Shown one piece after another: positions 1 through 11,069 of a stretch of 64,000 bases of DNA. Under the pieces are notes generated by a model, which saw only the letters and a program-made list of their open reading frames with translations, searched no databases and was not told the origin of the DNA. Numbering within the stretch: position 1 is the first letter of the stretch; every line of letters begins with the position of its first letter. This stretch comes from Rhizoctonia solani (taxonomy: Eukaryota; Basidiomycota; Agaricomycetes; Cantharellales; Ceratobasidiaceae): contig NC_057374.1 of assembly GCF_016906535.1 (NCBI RefSeq), positions 1,922,001 to 1,986,000 on the forward strand, given 5' to 3'. Made by a program: the position numbers and the translations under genes.

Positions 1-261
1 TCCCAGACACTCACCACCCCCTTTACTCACCACACCTCCCAGGCCTAAGGCCCCCTTGCAGTTGTATAGAAGTAGTAGACCGCCCTAAGCAGTATTAGTA
101 TAGCCTAGATAGTTAGTTACATAAGCAGTGTCTGTAGTAGTACGGCCATAAGCGCCCGCCCACTAGCGTGTACCCAACCTTACAGTTGGCGTACGACAGT
201 AAGACTCATGTTTCTACCCCTTGAGATTCCGCACCGTAACAGTGTAACTATGTGTTATATA
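1..261. other. left flank of the mariner element, no gene seen
   Basis: No open reading frame or recognisable domain is visible on either strand. The stretch ends with the TA dinucleotide (260-261) that forms the left target-site copy of the adjacent Tc1/mariner element. The base composition is mixed with several TAG/TAGTA runs, but I see no clear repeat. Confidence 0.5.
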
Positions 262-468
262 CACTTGCGCCCAAAAAGATTGAGCCACATGAGCTCAAAT
301 CAATGATGCTCACGCGTCACCCGCACAATTGAGAATTCGTTTACAATGTAATAGTAAATTATGTAGATACAGTAGTATAGAACATATGTACAAAGTTTTA
401 GATTGAAACTAAGTCTCCTTGTGGAGATACGCGTGAGCAAAATTTTTGGGCTGGCTCATTCTTTTTGA
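262..468 (+). repeat. left terminal inverted repeat of the mariner element
   Basis: This 207-bp arm is the reverse complement of 3196-3402 except at six sites. At each site the right arm has CG and this arm has CA or TG. Several other CpG sites, such as those in ACGCGT and TTCGTT, are intact in both arms. Confidence 0.93.
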
Positions 469-1068
469 TCACTTTATATAAGCTACTTGGTCCTCCCTCA
501 TCGAGTGCCATTTACCACCCCTTTTTACGCTTGAATACCTGCCGAAAGTGCGCAAATGGCTCAATACACTAGTCCCAAGACTAAGGCTCAGATAATTGCG
601 CTGAAAAAGCTCAAATACTCAGATTGGGCTATTGTTCAGCTTTTGCAACCTCAGACCAAGGTCTCTCACGCAACTGTTGGTTGTATCTGGGCCAAGTATG
701 GACTTACTGACCGCCCACTCGATTGACACAATCCCATTCCTGGGCGCCCACAAAAATTAACCCCCAGCAATGTCAGATTTGCCGCTTTGGCCCTAGCTCA
801 GAGTAGAGTACCAACAGCAGCAAATATTAGACGGCAGTACTTCCCTGCCGTCGGGTCCTCTACCCTCCGCCGCTACCTCCAAGAGCTGGGTTTACGGCCG
901 TACAAACGCCGCCAAGTACCCCTGCTCACTTATTGGCATAGAAAAGCCCGTTGCGCGTGGGCCCACAGTCAATTATTCTGGCCACAATCACGCTGGGACA
1001 ACATTGTCTTCTCGGACAAAGTCCAAATCAAGTTATTTGGGGCCGACAGCGGCCAATATTACTGGAGG

Positions 1069-2588
1069 TGTTATGGATATGACATTTCTTCTTTAATCTG
1101 TACTTATTTTATTAATTACACTAGTAATCTCACAGTAAATAAATGAGATAAAGATGCAAACTAAGGTTTTCAAGGTCCCTCTATCCAATAGTGACCTTTA
1201 CAAAACCTACAAAGCTCAGGAATGCCCTTAATATGCGATGCCTTTTGCATATATGCTGTTTTCTCACTCATTTAAATATATAAATTCAGCTGAGTAGATA
1301 AACAGTGACAAGTAATATTTCTCTTGTTTGTAGTATTTATCATTCAAGATTCTATCTTGTGGCTACACACAGAAATATTCAGGGTCCCCCCTGTCGCATA
1401 GGCAAGTGCTCCGGCGCTTAATCAGCCCTTAAGCGCCGACGCACTAAATGCGCCTTTTCTCCATCACCCGGGCATCCCACACTGCCGAATCGCTTGCGCT
1501 TAGGTGCGCATGTTTGTGCGCTCCAGAACGCTGGGTCAAACTCCCAAAACGGACAACATTTGGCTGAGTTATGCCCCATTTACTGTAGTACCCAATGCAG
1601 AGGTATCCTACCTTTGGGATTGTTTACTCCAAGGATGAAACACTTAGCCTTGGGACATCTAAGGACCCACACAGGTAAATAATGCCTTGGGGCAAACATT
1701 GCCTTGGGGCAAATATTAGGATCTATTGTTTGTTTACTATGTACCAAAGTATTGGCTCCCTCAAGTGTTTCAGTTGCCACCTGTACCTCCTGTACCCCCT
1801 CTTGGTATCAATCATGTATATACTTGTTTGTGCGCCTTCTCAGGGTATAAAAGGACCCTGTGAAGACGCTTCTAATGCATTCATTTATCCACTCTTATAT
1901 ATTGACATATACACACAAGCCTTTAACAGCTTATCTGCGCATTTACTTTAGTGATTGACTCACTGTAAATAGCATAGGAGGTTATTCGGCGCACTAAGAC
2001 CATAGGCCAGTCCCAACAGACACAGGGTAACCTATTAGTGTACTTACTGCAACCCTGTGCCCCTTGACTGTCACAGTTGTTGAGTTCAACATTGAGTATA
2101 GTGCAACAATACTGTAAGGATTGTTGTGATTGAGTGATAGTGTTTCAATCCACCATAACCCTTATATTGTAGATAGCTTTATCTACAATATCTCATAAAT
2201 CCTAGATATATTTTAGGTAAACCCCATAAGTCTTAAGTCTTACTTAAGCATATATAAGTCCTATACTTATTAGGCCAATCCTATAAATCCTGTACATTAG
2301 TCAGGTAGCCCTCTTACTTAAGGTACTATCCCAGAGACCTTAAGTATACATACCCTTAGTCACTTAGGCTTAAGTAACATTAGTCTAAGGTACTATACAT
2401 AACCAACCACCTGCACTTCATAGTTGCTAGACTATTTGTTAGGAGTTGTTATTCCTGATAACCTAGCCTATATTGTGCATATATTCTGTGCATATATTCT
2501 GATTCTTAATACTAGTTCTTAGTTATTCCCATATACATTTTGTATATAGTAATTCTTTCTTACTCCTGTACTTACACGACTCTTAACA
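1069..2588 (+). mobile_element. solo LTR of an LTR retrotransposon inserted in the transposase
   Basis: The segment begins TGTTATGG and ends CTTAACA, giving the TG...CA ends typical of long terminal repeats. It is flanked by a perfect 5-bp duplication GGAGG at 1064-1068 and 2589-2593. Removing the segment plus one GGAGG restores the transposase reading frame around YWRRPSE. Its two ends are not alike, so this is a single LTR and not a short element with two. The length of 1,520 bp is long for an LTR but within the range of Gypsy-type elements. A TATA box (TATAAAAGG at 1846-1854) suggests the U3/R promoter and the plus orientation. No integrase, reverse transcriptase or gag is present, as expected after LTR-LTR recombination. 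Confidence 0.87.
1846..1854 (+). promoter_or_regulatory. TATA box of the solo LTR
   Basis: A TATAAAAGG motif lies near the middle of the solo LTR and is the best promoter candidate in it. Transcription from here would run toward the 3' half of the broken transposase. The assignment rests on motif and position only. Confidence 0.5.
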
Positions 2589-3195
2589 GGAGGCGGCCTA
2601 GTGAGTCCCTGTATAATCCCTGATACACCAAAAAGACAATATCTCATGGTGGCGGGGGTATCTTCATTTGGGGGTGCATTACCCGAGAGGGAGTTGGGCA
2701 ATTGTACCTTATACAACGCAAGCTGAACGCCCCAGGATACATTGAAATCCTTGGGGACGCCTTCTTTGGAACCCTTGCCAACTATAAAATCACCCCGTTC
2801 AACATTACATTCCAGCACAACCAAGATCCAAAGCATACAGCCAGGCTGACACAATGTTGGCTTGCCAGTTGGGGCGTAAGCGTCCTCCCATGGCTGTCAA
2901 AAAGCCCAGATTTGAATATAATCGAGAACGTCTGGTGGCATCTGAAGGAGCGCGTGCGTACTCACCAACCTCCCGCTTTGAATAAGGAAGAATTATGGAA
3001 AATAGTGAGGGACGAATGGAAACAAATTTCCCCGAAATATATTGGCGATTTGTATGATTCATTACCGCGTCAAGTACAAGCTGTGTATTTAGCTAAAGGT
3101 GGAAACACCAAATACTAAAATTCATATCCAAATTATTCAGTTTTGCATGTCATTTTGGGTGCATGCATGCAGTTGCAGGTGCAATTTGAAAATGC

Positions 3196-3402
3196 TCAAA
3201 AAGAATGAGCCAGCCCAAAAATTTTGCTCACGCGTATCTCCACGAGGAGACTTAGTTTCGATCTAAAACTTTGTACATATGTTCTATACTACTGTATCTA
3301 CATAATTTACTATTACATCGTAAACGAATTCTCAATCGTGCGGGTGACGCGTGAGCGTCATTGATTTGAGCTCACGTGGCTCAATCTTTTTGGGCGCAAG
3401 TG
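3196..3402 (-). repeat. right terminal inverted repeat of the mariner element
   Basis: This 207-bp arm ends in GGGCGCAAGTG before the TA at 3403-3404. It keeps CpG at all six sites where the left arm has changed, so it is the less decayed copy. Confidence 0.93.
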
Positions 3403-3472
3403 TATGTTACCATAGCCTGACGTCAGATCGGTGAGGGTCTGATTCAGGCGTTTGGGGCTATTGACCATCATA

Positions 3473-5652
3473 ATGTTTAAGAAACCTCCTCACAAGATCT
3501 TCACATCCTCCCCATTGCGCAACTCTGATGTCAAGGTACTTCGACAACGAGTGCTTGTATTATTTCCGGACGTCAAAGACAAAATCGACGTTGATGCATT
3601 GGTGCCTAAGGGTATAAGCAGCTGTAAATTTGACACTCACCTAGATGAGACTGGAGTGAGTCGAAATGCTGGTCAGTATAGCTTTGCGCCTAAATCCTTT
3701 TATTCATGTAACAGGTTCTATACTCGTCTATGGAGAAGGAGCCCTTATGGTTCTCCATAGGGAAAGGAGGGATCGTACAGAGTAATTTGGTACCGACCGG
3801 TAAGCGTCTCATTACCAATACACTATTGCTCATTCATATGTCTGGATTACACCACATTATGCTCAGTGTATACGCTATGGAAATGCCCTACACTTCTACC
3901 AACAATCTCGACACCCGCAGCCGTCATCCCCATTCTCGTAGGCACGGACTCATCTCTTACTATCAACGCATCCCACTCAACCTACCACGCACAGGCGGCG
4001 CAGACCTGATGATTCCTGGAGTCGTGCCTTCGCCTATTATCCCTTCCCTCGCCCAAGGTCAATTAGTCAGCATTACACAGTATCGGAGTACAACCCCGCT
4101 CGTGGTGGGCTGCATGGCGGTCAACGGCTCAGAGCTAAGAGATGACGACGACCAAAAGGGAAAGGCGGTCATAACGTTACACGCTACGGGAGATGCACTA
4201 TGGGCGTTGGGGAGCAAGCAGGAGCCACCAGAAGGAAACCAGCCCGAGGCCGCGGCGCCTACGATAGGTTCGGTGGATGGCGTGACAACTGCCGTCGAAG
4301 ATGTCAAGTTAGATGGTGAAATCGAACAAGGCGAGGCGTCTACGCAAGCGGTTACATCAGAACGGGTACCTTCTGCTCAAGGTGAGCAACACGGTCGTTA
4401 TTACAATGTAAAACCACAACATCAGACTCTGCAGAAATCGAAATCTTATTGCGGTCGACTACCCTATATGCACTGGCTCGAGTCGATGCTTCTGCACTCC
4501 CACTTCCAGCATCCACATTTTATTCATCTCATATTCTTCCTTCGAGACCTGCTCGCCCAACTCTCCCTCAATCAAACGAAACCGATGAACCTATCGATCC
4601 CAAGACACTCCTATCGCATCTCGATATCAAACACACTTCCCATAAGAAGCTTGCACAGTTCCTGAAAGGCTTTGAGAAGGATGGGATTCTCAAGCTCAAG
4701 GACGTAAGGGGTGAACTGCTGATATTTTCGGTGGATACGAAGCACCCGGCGCTAGTAGAGGCCATAAAATGGGGATGGAAAACCGTGGGAGCCGAAGAGA
4801 GAAAAGAGAAGGAGAGAGAAAAAGAGAGTACGACTGGCGGGTCTACCAAGGAAATTCTGGTCGAGGAGGTTTGGTTCTCCGAGGCAAACACCGATGGGTT
4901 TTTCGAATTATGTGGGGAAAGGTGAGCCTTGGGTTTAGAATAGAGTGGAGTTCCATGCTAATTTGCAAGCTTAAAATCACACATTTATTGTATCATTAGC
5001 GCGCCTCATTACCCCATTTCCTCCCTAAGGCCCCTTCTCACCAAATATATCACTGCACATAACCTCCAGCATCCGACCAACCCCAAGTTTGTGGTTCTCG
5101 ACGAGGTTCTCTCGCGCGCATTATTACGAAAGGGCGAGAATGACAAGGATTTTGTGGGAAGAGACGAACTGGTCGACCGACTTTCGGGAAATATGAAAGG
5201 AATGTGGAGAGTCGGCGGGACTGGTAATTTTAAGTGAGTTTCGATACTTTTTTTTTTTTATATCAAAATGATAACTCTGGAATACAGGAAGCTGCCACTT
5301 CATCCTGTTAATGTTCAAACCAAGACACGACAAGGGCGAAAAGTTGTTACACTTATTACTGGATTTGAACCTTTCGGCATCGACCCAGAGACGTTATCGG
5401 AAGAACTTCGAAAACGATGTGCATCCAGCACTAGTGGTGAGTATTCTCATAAATTTTCTGGTCTATAATACGAAATCACTTAAACTAACGAAACTCGTAG
5501 TCTCACCTTGCGTAGAAAAGCCCAAGCAATTAGAAGTAATGGTGCAAGGTAGTCAGATCAAGGCCGTGACCACCCTACTTCTCGAACTAGGCCTACCCAA
5601 AAAGTGGATTAAATTATCTGAGAGCTCAGTAAAGGGGAAAGGTGGTAAATGA
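3473..5652 (+). CDS. eukaryotic translation initiation factor 2D (ligatin/Tma64)
   Basis: eIF2D binds the ribosome and takes part in GTP-independent delivery or release of tRNA and in 40S recycling. The start at 3473 (MFKKPPHKIFTSS) matches the conserved N terminus. Exons give, in order, a PUA region (LWFSIGKGG, then GGADLMIPGVV), an acidic variable linker, a SWIB/MDM2-like region (LLSHLDIKHTSHKKLAQFL) and a C-terminal SUI1 domain (GRKVVTLITGFEPFGID, ending KWIKLSE). Short introns are clear at about 3656-3714, 3800-3866, 3938-3994 and 4382-4425. Others follow 4920, 5233 and 5436. All have GT-AG ends. The next gene in the same direction starts only 143 bp downstream. I see no frameshift. The product is presumably cytoplasmic and ribosome-associated. 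Confidence 0.92.
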
Positions 5653-5795
5653 TACCAGATTATATGTTATCCCGTCTTGTTCAATCACTCAATAATGATA
5701 CACTTGAATTAATAAGAGCCCTGATACGACGCTGACTAAGCAGCTGGTCATGCTTTGAAATAGTTCAGTAACCCGTACGTCTCGCTGCAACCACC

Positions 5796-7343
5796 ATGGC
5801 GGACGCCGGCAATCGTGGTTTCTTGAAGCGGGCGCATACTTTCTTAATATATCTTGGCGGTTTATATGCAATATTTATAATTCTTCTCATGACCCCGGGT
5901 TTCCAGCGCCAGTATGTCCAATCCCTTCAGCTACCCTTTGGTGAGGCATCAATTGTCTCTGTTGTAGTGCCCTATACATGCACGCATTGAAATTTCCTCG
6001 AAACGCGGATTATGATACCCCAGAATTATATGGACTTGCTCGTATGATCTTTCATAAATCTAGTCTGCTGTTATCTCTAACGCTTATGCCAGCTGGAAAG
6101 ACGCTCAACCTAAACTTGACGACCGCCGACGATGTACGACTGGGGGCCTGGTTTGTAGCCGCGGACAGTTTTTACCAAAAGCATCTGCGACTTGCTCCAC
6201 CCTTCAAAGGCGAGTCCGCTAATTTGAAAGAAAAGAGGTAAGTGAGCGTTTGTGAGGAATGTGCTTATCATAATTTACGGTCCTAAGCAGGGAAACACTG
6301 GCCTCCCTTCTTCCGACCGCGCTACAAGATCATCCGACGATACTATTCTTTCATGGAAACGCGATGACGCGCGCATTTCACCTGCGCACGCGACTTTACT
6401 CGACATTGAGCTCACGGCTCAATGCAAACGTGCTTGCCATTGACTACCGTGGATTTGGTAATTCAGAAGGCGTACCTTCCGAACAAGGCCTCCTCCTAGA
6501 TGCTCGAGCTGCCTGGGATTGGTTGATCGAAAACGGAGCAAAAGAAGCGGACATTACGGTTGTTGGACAGAGTCTCGGAACCGGTGTGTCCGCTGGGCTA
6601 GTGGCTGAGCTGGCCGAGGAAGGTAGGCAGTACATCGATCGGGGTTCCAAAAGAGGAATATGAACCTCCATTTTAGGTGTTTCGCCAAGGGGTATGGTTT
6701 TACTTGCCCCCTATTCATCAATTGCCACGTTACTTGAAACATATGATTTGGGAGGCAAGCTTCCGATCTTGCAGCCGTTGCAAAAGTTCCGTTTCGTGTT
6801 TGGTGAGGCGGTCTGTGGTACTTGGTTTCAAGCACGCCTTATTTACGTTTTTTTAATTAGGCTTTGTGTTGAGGTTCCTGAGGCATCGTTTTGATACTTT
6901 ATCAATCATCAACGTGAGGCCTGTCACTATGTCACATACACCCACGTATCTCACGCTTTTTGCTAAAGGACATAACATGCCCAATCACAATTATCCACGC
7001 AACAGATGACTGGGATATTCCAGTTGCGCACGCAAAGGTGCTTTTTGATGCATTGCTGGAATCGTTGCTTCCGCCCCACCCATTCAATCCTCAGGATGTG
7101 CTTCTCGGAAAAGTACCTCATGAGGAGTTTTCGACATTTATTAGTGAACGTAACACGCGCCGAAATCAAGTGGTAGCCACCATGGAAATCAAGGGCCTTG
7201 GTGCTATCAGCACTTTTTCGCGAGATGATAGCCATGGAGATGTGACATTCCTCCAAACGACTTGGGGGGAACACAATGGAATATCTGCTATTGAAGGGGT
7301 CATTGACGTGATTGGATGGAGTGTAGGGATGGCAGATCGATAA
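5796..7343 (+). CDS. ABHD12-like alpha/beta hydrolase, membrane-anchored
   Basis: The start at 5796 (MADAGNRGFLKRAHTF) is followed by one hydrophobic segment (about residues 17-37, LIYLGGLYAIFIILLM), which suggests a signal-anchor. Downstream exons carry a typical alpha/beta-hydrolase fold: an oxyanion HGNAMTR region near 6350, DYRGFGNSEG, the nucleophile elbow GQSLGTG (Ser in GxSxG) near 6570, an acid region HATDDWDIPV near 7000 and a catalytic His in GEHNGI near 7270. This arrangement matches ABHD12-type lysophospholipases, which hydrolyse lysophosphatidylserine or monoacylglycerols at ER membranes. Several introns of 50-70 bp interrupt it; the exact exon at 6840-6960 is uncertain. Substrate is inferred from family only; other ABHD families remain possible. 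Confidence 0.85.
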
Positions 7344-9888
7344 ACCTTTCTAGTGGTGCTACTGGTTTGTTTTTACCTTTTATAGAATTTGAGTATTTGT
7401 TGCCCACCGCATACACGCGGGAATCCTTTTGTGTCTATTAGCTTTGTTCGCTTTCAGAAGCTGGCCTCAGCCCATCCCCATGCCACATGGATTTGAAAAC
7501 GTTTGAATAGACCTACCCTACGACCACCCTCTGGGACTCGCTTGGCTGCATTATACAGAAAAAATTGGGACTTTCATCCTTGAACTAAGACTTCCTGTCG
7601 GTTTAGTTAGCGCACCCATGGTTAGACTACGTTAGCGCTAGGAATGAACTTGCTATCTTCTAAGTCTGCCAGCACCGCTCACTGTCAGCCACATTCCCTC
7701 TCTTTTCTGGTCTTCTGAATCCCTCTTGCATATCTCTGGATCCACTTCCAGTCGTCGTCTAGAATTTCCACCACCCATGATCGCTAAGCTGAGTAGGGAA
7801 GACTCTGGGTTGACAGCTGTGATGAAAAGAGGCTTCAAGTCGACTGTGGCTAAATTTCTTTCGTCGGATTACCTTTGACTAGGCCCACTCATACCTGCTA
7901 TGCCTTATCATCTTGATCTCGCTCCGGGCTCACCCGCGCCTCTTGATAGAAATCGGGACGAAAAAAGAGATAATTCATAGTGGATATGAGCTCATATGTA
8001 CATTCTAAGGGCATGGGGGTAGACTTTAGGTACATAAGACGACATATCACCTTTCACATCTGACAGGATAAATCAATTAACTTGGTTCGAGTGCTCCAAA
8101 GTGACTTATATGGAACGTACCTGTTGATGATCTCTGGTTCGATTACCGGCCTTGAGCAATACCGCCCCTTACGGGCCTGGGGCGATAACCCGATTGAGCG
8201 ACTGGGCTAACCGAACCTGGCACCTGGGATCCCGAGACCGGTTGAACTAATGCTGCTTGTGGGCTGGCCGTAATAGACGAATATTAGTGGGTTGGTAGAT
8301 AGATAGTCCCCATTCTTTTCCTCACCTCACATTGGATAGTGGAAGGGCTCCTGAAGAGCAAATGAATGGCGATGGTTTGCCCATCTTAACTGGCCACAGG
8401 TGATAAGGTAAGGACCGCAGTGTTCGAGAACTATCGCTCAGAGTCCTTTATCTCGACTTTTAATACGAGACGCCTATGTACACGCATCCGCCAACACGCG
8501 TTAAGCACGAGACCAGCCGGAGGCCAAGTGGGCCATCGATAGCTTTACCCTGGAGTACTTTCCGGTAGTGTGGCCCCCAGACGAGTCGTGGCGAAGAATG
8601 CACTGGACACAAAATCGATCGTGAGTTCAGCAACTTCCCTGAGACGATGATGCATAGCATTTGGTTCGCGAAACGTGAGACAATGCGTTTCACTCTTACG
8701 GCCCCACACCCGAGGCATCATGGTTGTTCGATAAGGTAATGCTGCTGGTGAAAGTACTTAGAAAATATCCTCGGACATTCTGTATAAATTGGTTCGCAGT
8801 TCAAACTGCCACAAACGGATGTAACTATATTTTGTGATGCTCATCTTCTGATCCATCGATCTCAGTCGGCTTATATGAAATTTGTCGCATCTAGGCCCGT
8901 CAAGGTCCTGCTCATCAAGCGTACAGAAAATGAGTAATTCATCATAGGTTAGGTCATGAAGTAGCTTAAACACCCTCTTTGGAGTGCTTTTCGATCCGGT
9001 TGAGATCCGTTTATAGGAGGGGACAACTGTCTGATAGTCTATTTTATAACCACTGCCACAACTAGCCCCTGTCTGATTCCTTCCAGCAGGGCCGCGCGTG
9101 CACAGCTATGCTCTCTTTCGTGGGTCGCTCAGTCATTTACCATAAAAATGAATCGGAGTAGAACTGTACGCTATCGCTAGCCTTCTCCAGCTATGTGGCT
9201 CACTACTATGTGGGTACAATTTCCTTATCGGGGTGATGAGCGCTAGTAATCAATATTTGCACGCTCATCGTTCGAGCCTCGAGATACCCAAGTTACTCCC
9301 CGACAAGGGTAGTACACTGTCGGCTGCAACCGAAAAACATATTATCAGTTGAAAAAACCCACCCCTAGCGCAAATTTCTCTACATGTGTTCTAACTACAC
9401 GCGAAGTCGGGCCAAAATCAATTGAATGGGATTAAATATATGCCACAGGTATTCTGTAATAGTTGTAGGTTTTTGAGACACCGCGTACCCATTGGTGTGT
9501 GTGTGTTTTGATTTGTGAAAATGGCTCACGTAAACAGACTAACGATTTTGGGAAGCTTTACTTATAACTTGTTGAGCCTCCAAACATGTCCCAGGAAATT
9601 GACAGCTGCAGAGAAGCAGGAACCGGATGGGGTCATACAAGGCGCCCAGATGATCTTGAGCGCCTAATTAGTTGTAGTGAAAAGGCCCGCCAGTCACTGG
9701 GGGTTGGAGTCGCTGAGATCTAAACGTCAATGACCCTCGTTCATAGCCGAGTTTATTCTAGTGCTGCTTTTGGTAGATCGATTCGCGTCATTTATGGAAT
9801 GGTCAAACAGGAATCGTTCGAAAAGAGGTGAAGTAATGCTGTGCTTGATACATATGGCACTAACGATGCGTAAATTAATTGACCTTTA
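7344..9888. other. gene-poor stretch of about 2.5 kb
   Basis: Only short open frames under 100 codons occur and none has a recognisable domain. A minus-strand frame at 8758-8973 contains LTYDELLIFCTL, faintly like an F-box-type helix, but this is too weak to call. A GGTTCGATTAC string near 8140 resembles a tRNA B box, but no cloverleaf partner is visible. I see no repeat with clear ends. Confidence 0.5.
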
Positions 9889-10681
9889 CTACACGGCAGT
9901 AGTGTTCTTTTGCTCGACCGTGAGGAAGGTTCCGGCTAATGGTTCCCCCAGCCCAGTGCGCTCAGCAAAGCTTGAGATGTTAAACAACCGAATGTCGGAG
10001 ACATTAAGGAATGAAATATCAAAGTTCTTTGGTTGGGAATAAAGAAGCGCTACGTAGCGATGAGGACCGGACCCAACAGGAGGCGTCTAATGAAACAAGG
10101 CGGCGGTCATTTACCACATAGTTTTATCATTTGAAATTTGACTCACAGGTGGGCGATAGTCATTTACCGCGGCGGTAGAATTCTTCAATACGAAACTTTG
10201 GGGAACGTACTTAGAACGAGTGCTGGAGACTGTAAAGTTCGCGGCAAGAAAGTGCCGAATCTGAGCAATGGTCGGTGAAGCACGCGACGGAGCATCGGGA
10301 TCGACGATAGCAACAACGTAGGGACCACCCTTTGCCCCCTGCACAGAGATCTCAGGGGGGACGAGTGTATCTGTCATCACGAGATTAAATGTTTCAGATA
10401 AATTATGTCTTACGAGATCTATCTCCAAGCGACTCACCGTTTCTAACAAAGCTGGTATTGGGTAATACCACTTTAGAACTTGTGCCATCCGAGAGATCCC
10501 CAGTGAATGTTAGATAAAGAAGCGAAGTAGGATTGAACGATGGAATGACGTCGGGTACGACTCCCTCTGAATAAAATGTCTTTTTCACCTCAGACAAAGT
10601 CGGATATTTAGCGTATGGTGACGCCAAAACCGAAGCTCCGCTAGCCAATAACAGAGATGAAAGGAGCTGGGACTTGACCAT
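9889..10681 (-). CDS. secreted phosphatidylethanolamine-binding protein (PEBP) family, copy 1
   Basis: The start is ATG at 10681 (MVKSQLLSSLLLASGASVLA), a good signal peptide. Exon 2 carries the PEBP signature DPDAPSRASPTIAQIRHFL. Exon 3 begins after an intron ending CATTAG and carries GSGPHRYVALLYSQP, close to the family GPHRY motif; the stop TAG is at 9889-9891. There are three exons and two short introns. PEBP proteins bind anionic ligands in a small cavity and include the yeast carboxypeptidase Y inhibitor Tfs1. Secreted fungal members have poorly known roles. It has the same exon plan as the neighbour at 11070-11845 and lies 388 bp from it, so the pair arose by tandem duplication. Inhibition of an extracellular protease is a guess. 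Confidence 0.88.
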
Positions 10682-11069
10682 GGTGACGCGGATTGGATGT
10701 GTTGCTCTTGAAACTCAAGCCTTTATACCTTCGACATGACGTGGCTGTAGGGTCGAATTTCGTTGCGCCATCCAAGCCACTTTTGGCTTCGTAGATCCTC
10801 GTGTGGTGCTTTCGAATGCCAGAAGATCCCTAATTACATCATTTTCCGGGATACATGCGATGTTATCGGCACGGCACTTTATGTTTATTGTTAGGCTGAA
10901 GAAGCGTCACGTGCAGTTGAAAACATTTGCTGGTCGACTGAACTAGGTTTGTCGGTTATCAAGCGGAGCTTTGGTATTCAAATTGCTTAACTACTTCCAA
11001 AGGCCTTGTTGAACTCGGTTGCGTAATGCGTTATACTAATATCTGAGCTCATGACATAATGTACCAGAT
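10682..11069. other. spacer between the two PEBP genes
   Basis: This 388-bp stretch is upstream of copy 1 and downstream of copy 2, so it should hold the promoter of copy 1 and the terminator region of copy 2. I see no open frame or repeat of note. Confidence 0.5.

Larger units (their letters stand above)
556..3118 (+). pseudogene. Tc1/mariner transposase, broken by stops and an LTR insertion
   Basis: The start is ATG at 556 (MAQYTSPKTKAQ). An N-terminal helix-turn-helix region is followed by a TGA at 724-726 where the frame otherwise continues into a GRPxKL motif. The frame runs to YYWR at 1068, is interrupted by the solo LTR, and resumes at 2594. A second TGA lies at 2621-2623, then come HGGGGIFIWGC, QDPKHTAR and SPDLNIIENVW, with the stop at 3116-3118. 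Without the insertion it would be about 345 residues, the usual family size. DDE signatures are visible: FSD supplies the first Asp and SPDLNIIEN the third acidic position. The second site reads FQHNQDPKH where the family normally has Asp before the DPKH block, so Asp appears replaced by Asn. It can no longer make a working enzyme. Confidence 0.92.
262..3402 (+). mobile_element. Tc1/mariner-type DNA transposon, inactive, with a nested solo LTR
   Basis: The ends are two long terminal inverted repeats, 262-468 and 3196-3402, each 207 bp and starting CACTTGCGCCC. They are flanked by TA at 260-261 and 3403-3404, the target duplication expected for the Tc1/mariner superfamily. The two arms differ at only six positions, all CpG transitions present in the left arm. 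Inside is one transposase gene on the plus strand, split by a 1,520-bp insertion at 1069-2588. Without that insertion the element would be about 1.6 kb, normal for the family. The long arms place it with the long-TIR types rather than short-TIR Tc1. It is not expected to be autonomous now, because the transposase has stops and a lost catalytic residue. Confidence 0.93.

Noticed and set aside
3730..4665. 311-codon plus-strand frame in the eIF2D gene
   Set aside because: It reads through two introns and changes phase after 4382. Only its middle part is real eIF2D coding sequence.
8130..8270. tRNA-like B box (GGTTCGATTAC)
   Set aside because: No matching acceptor or anticodon stem could be drawn nearby, so a tRNA gene is not supported.
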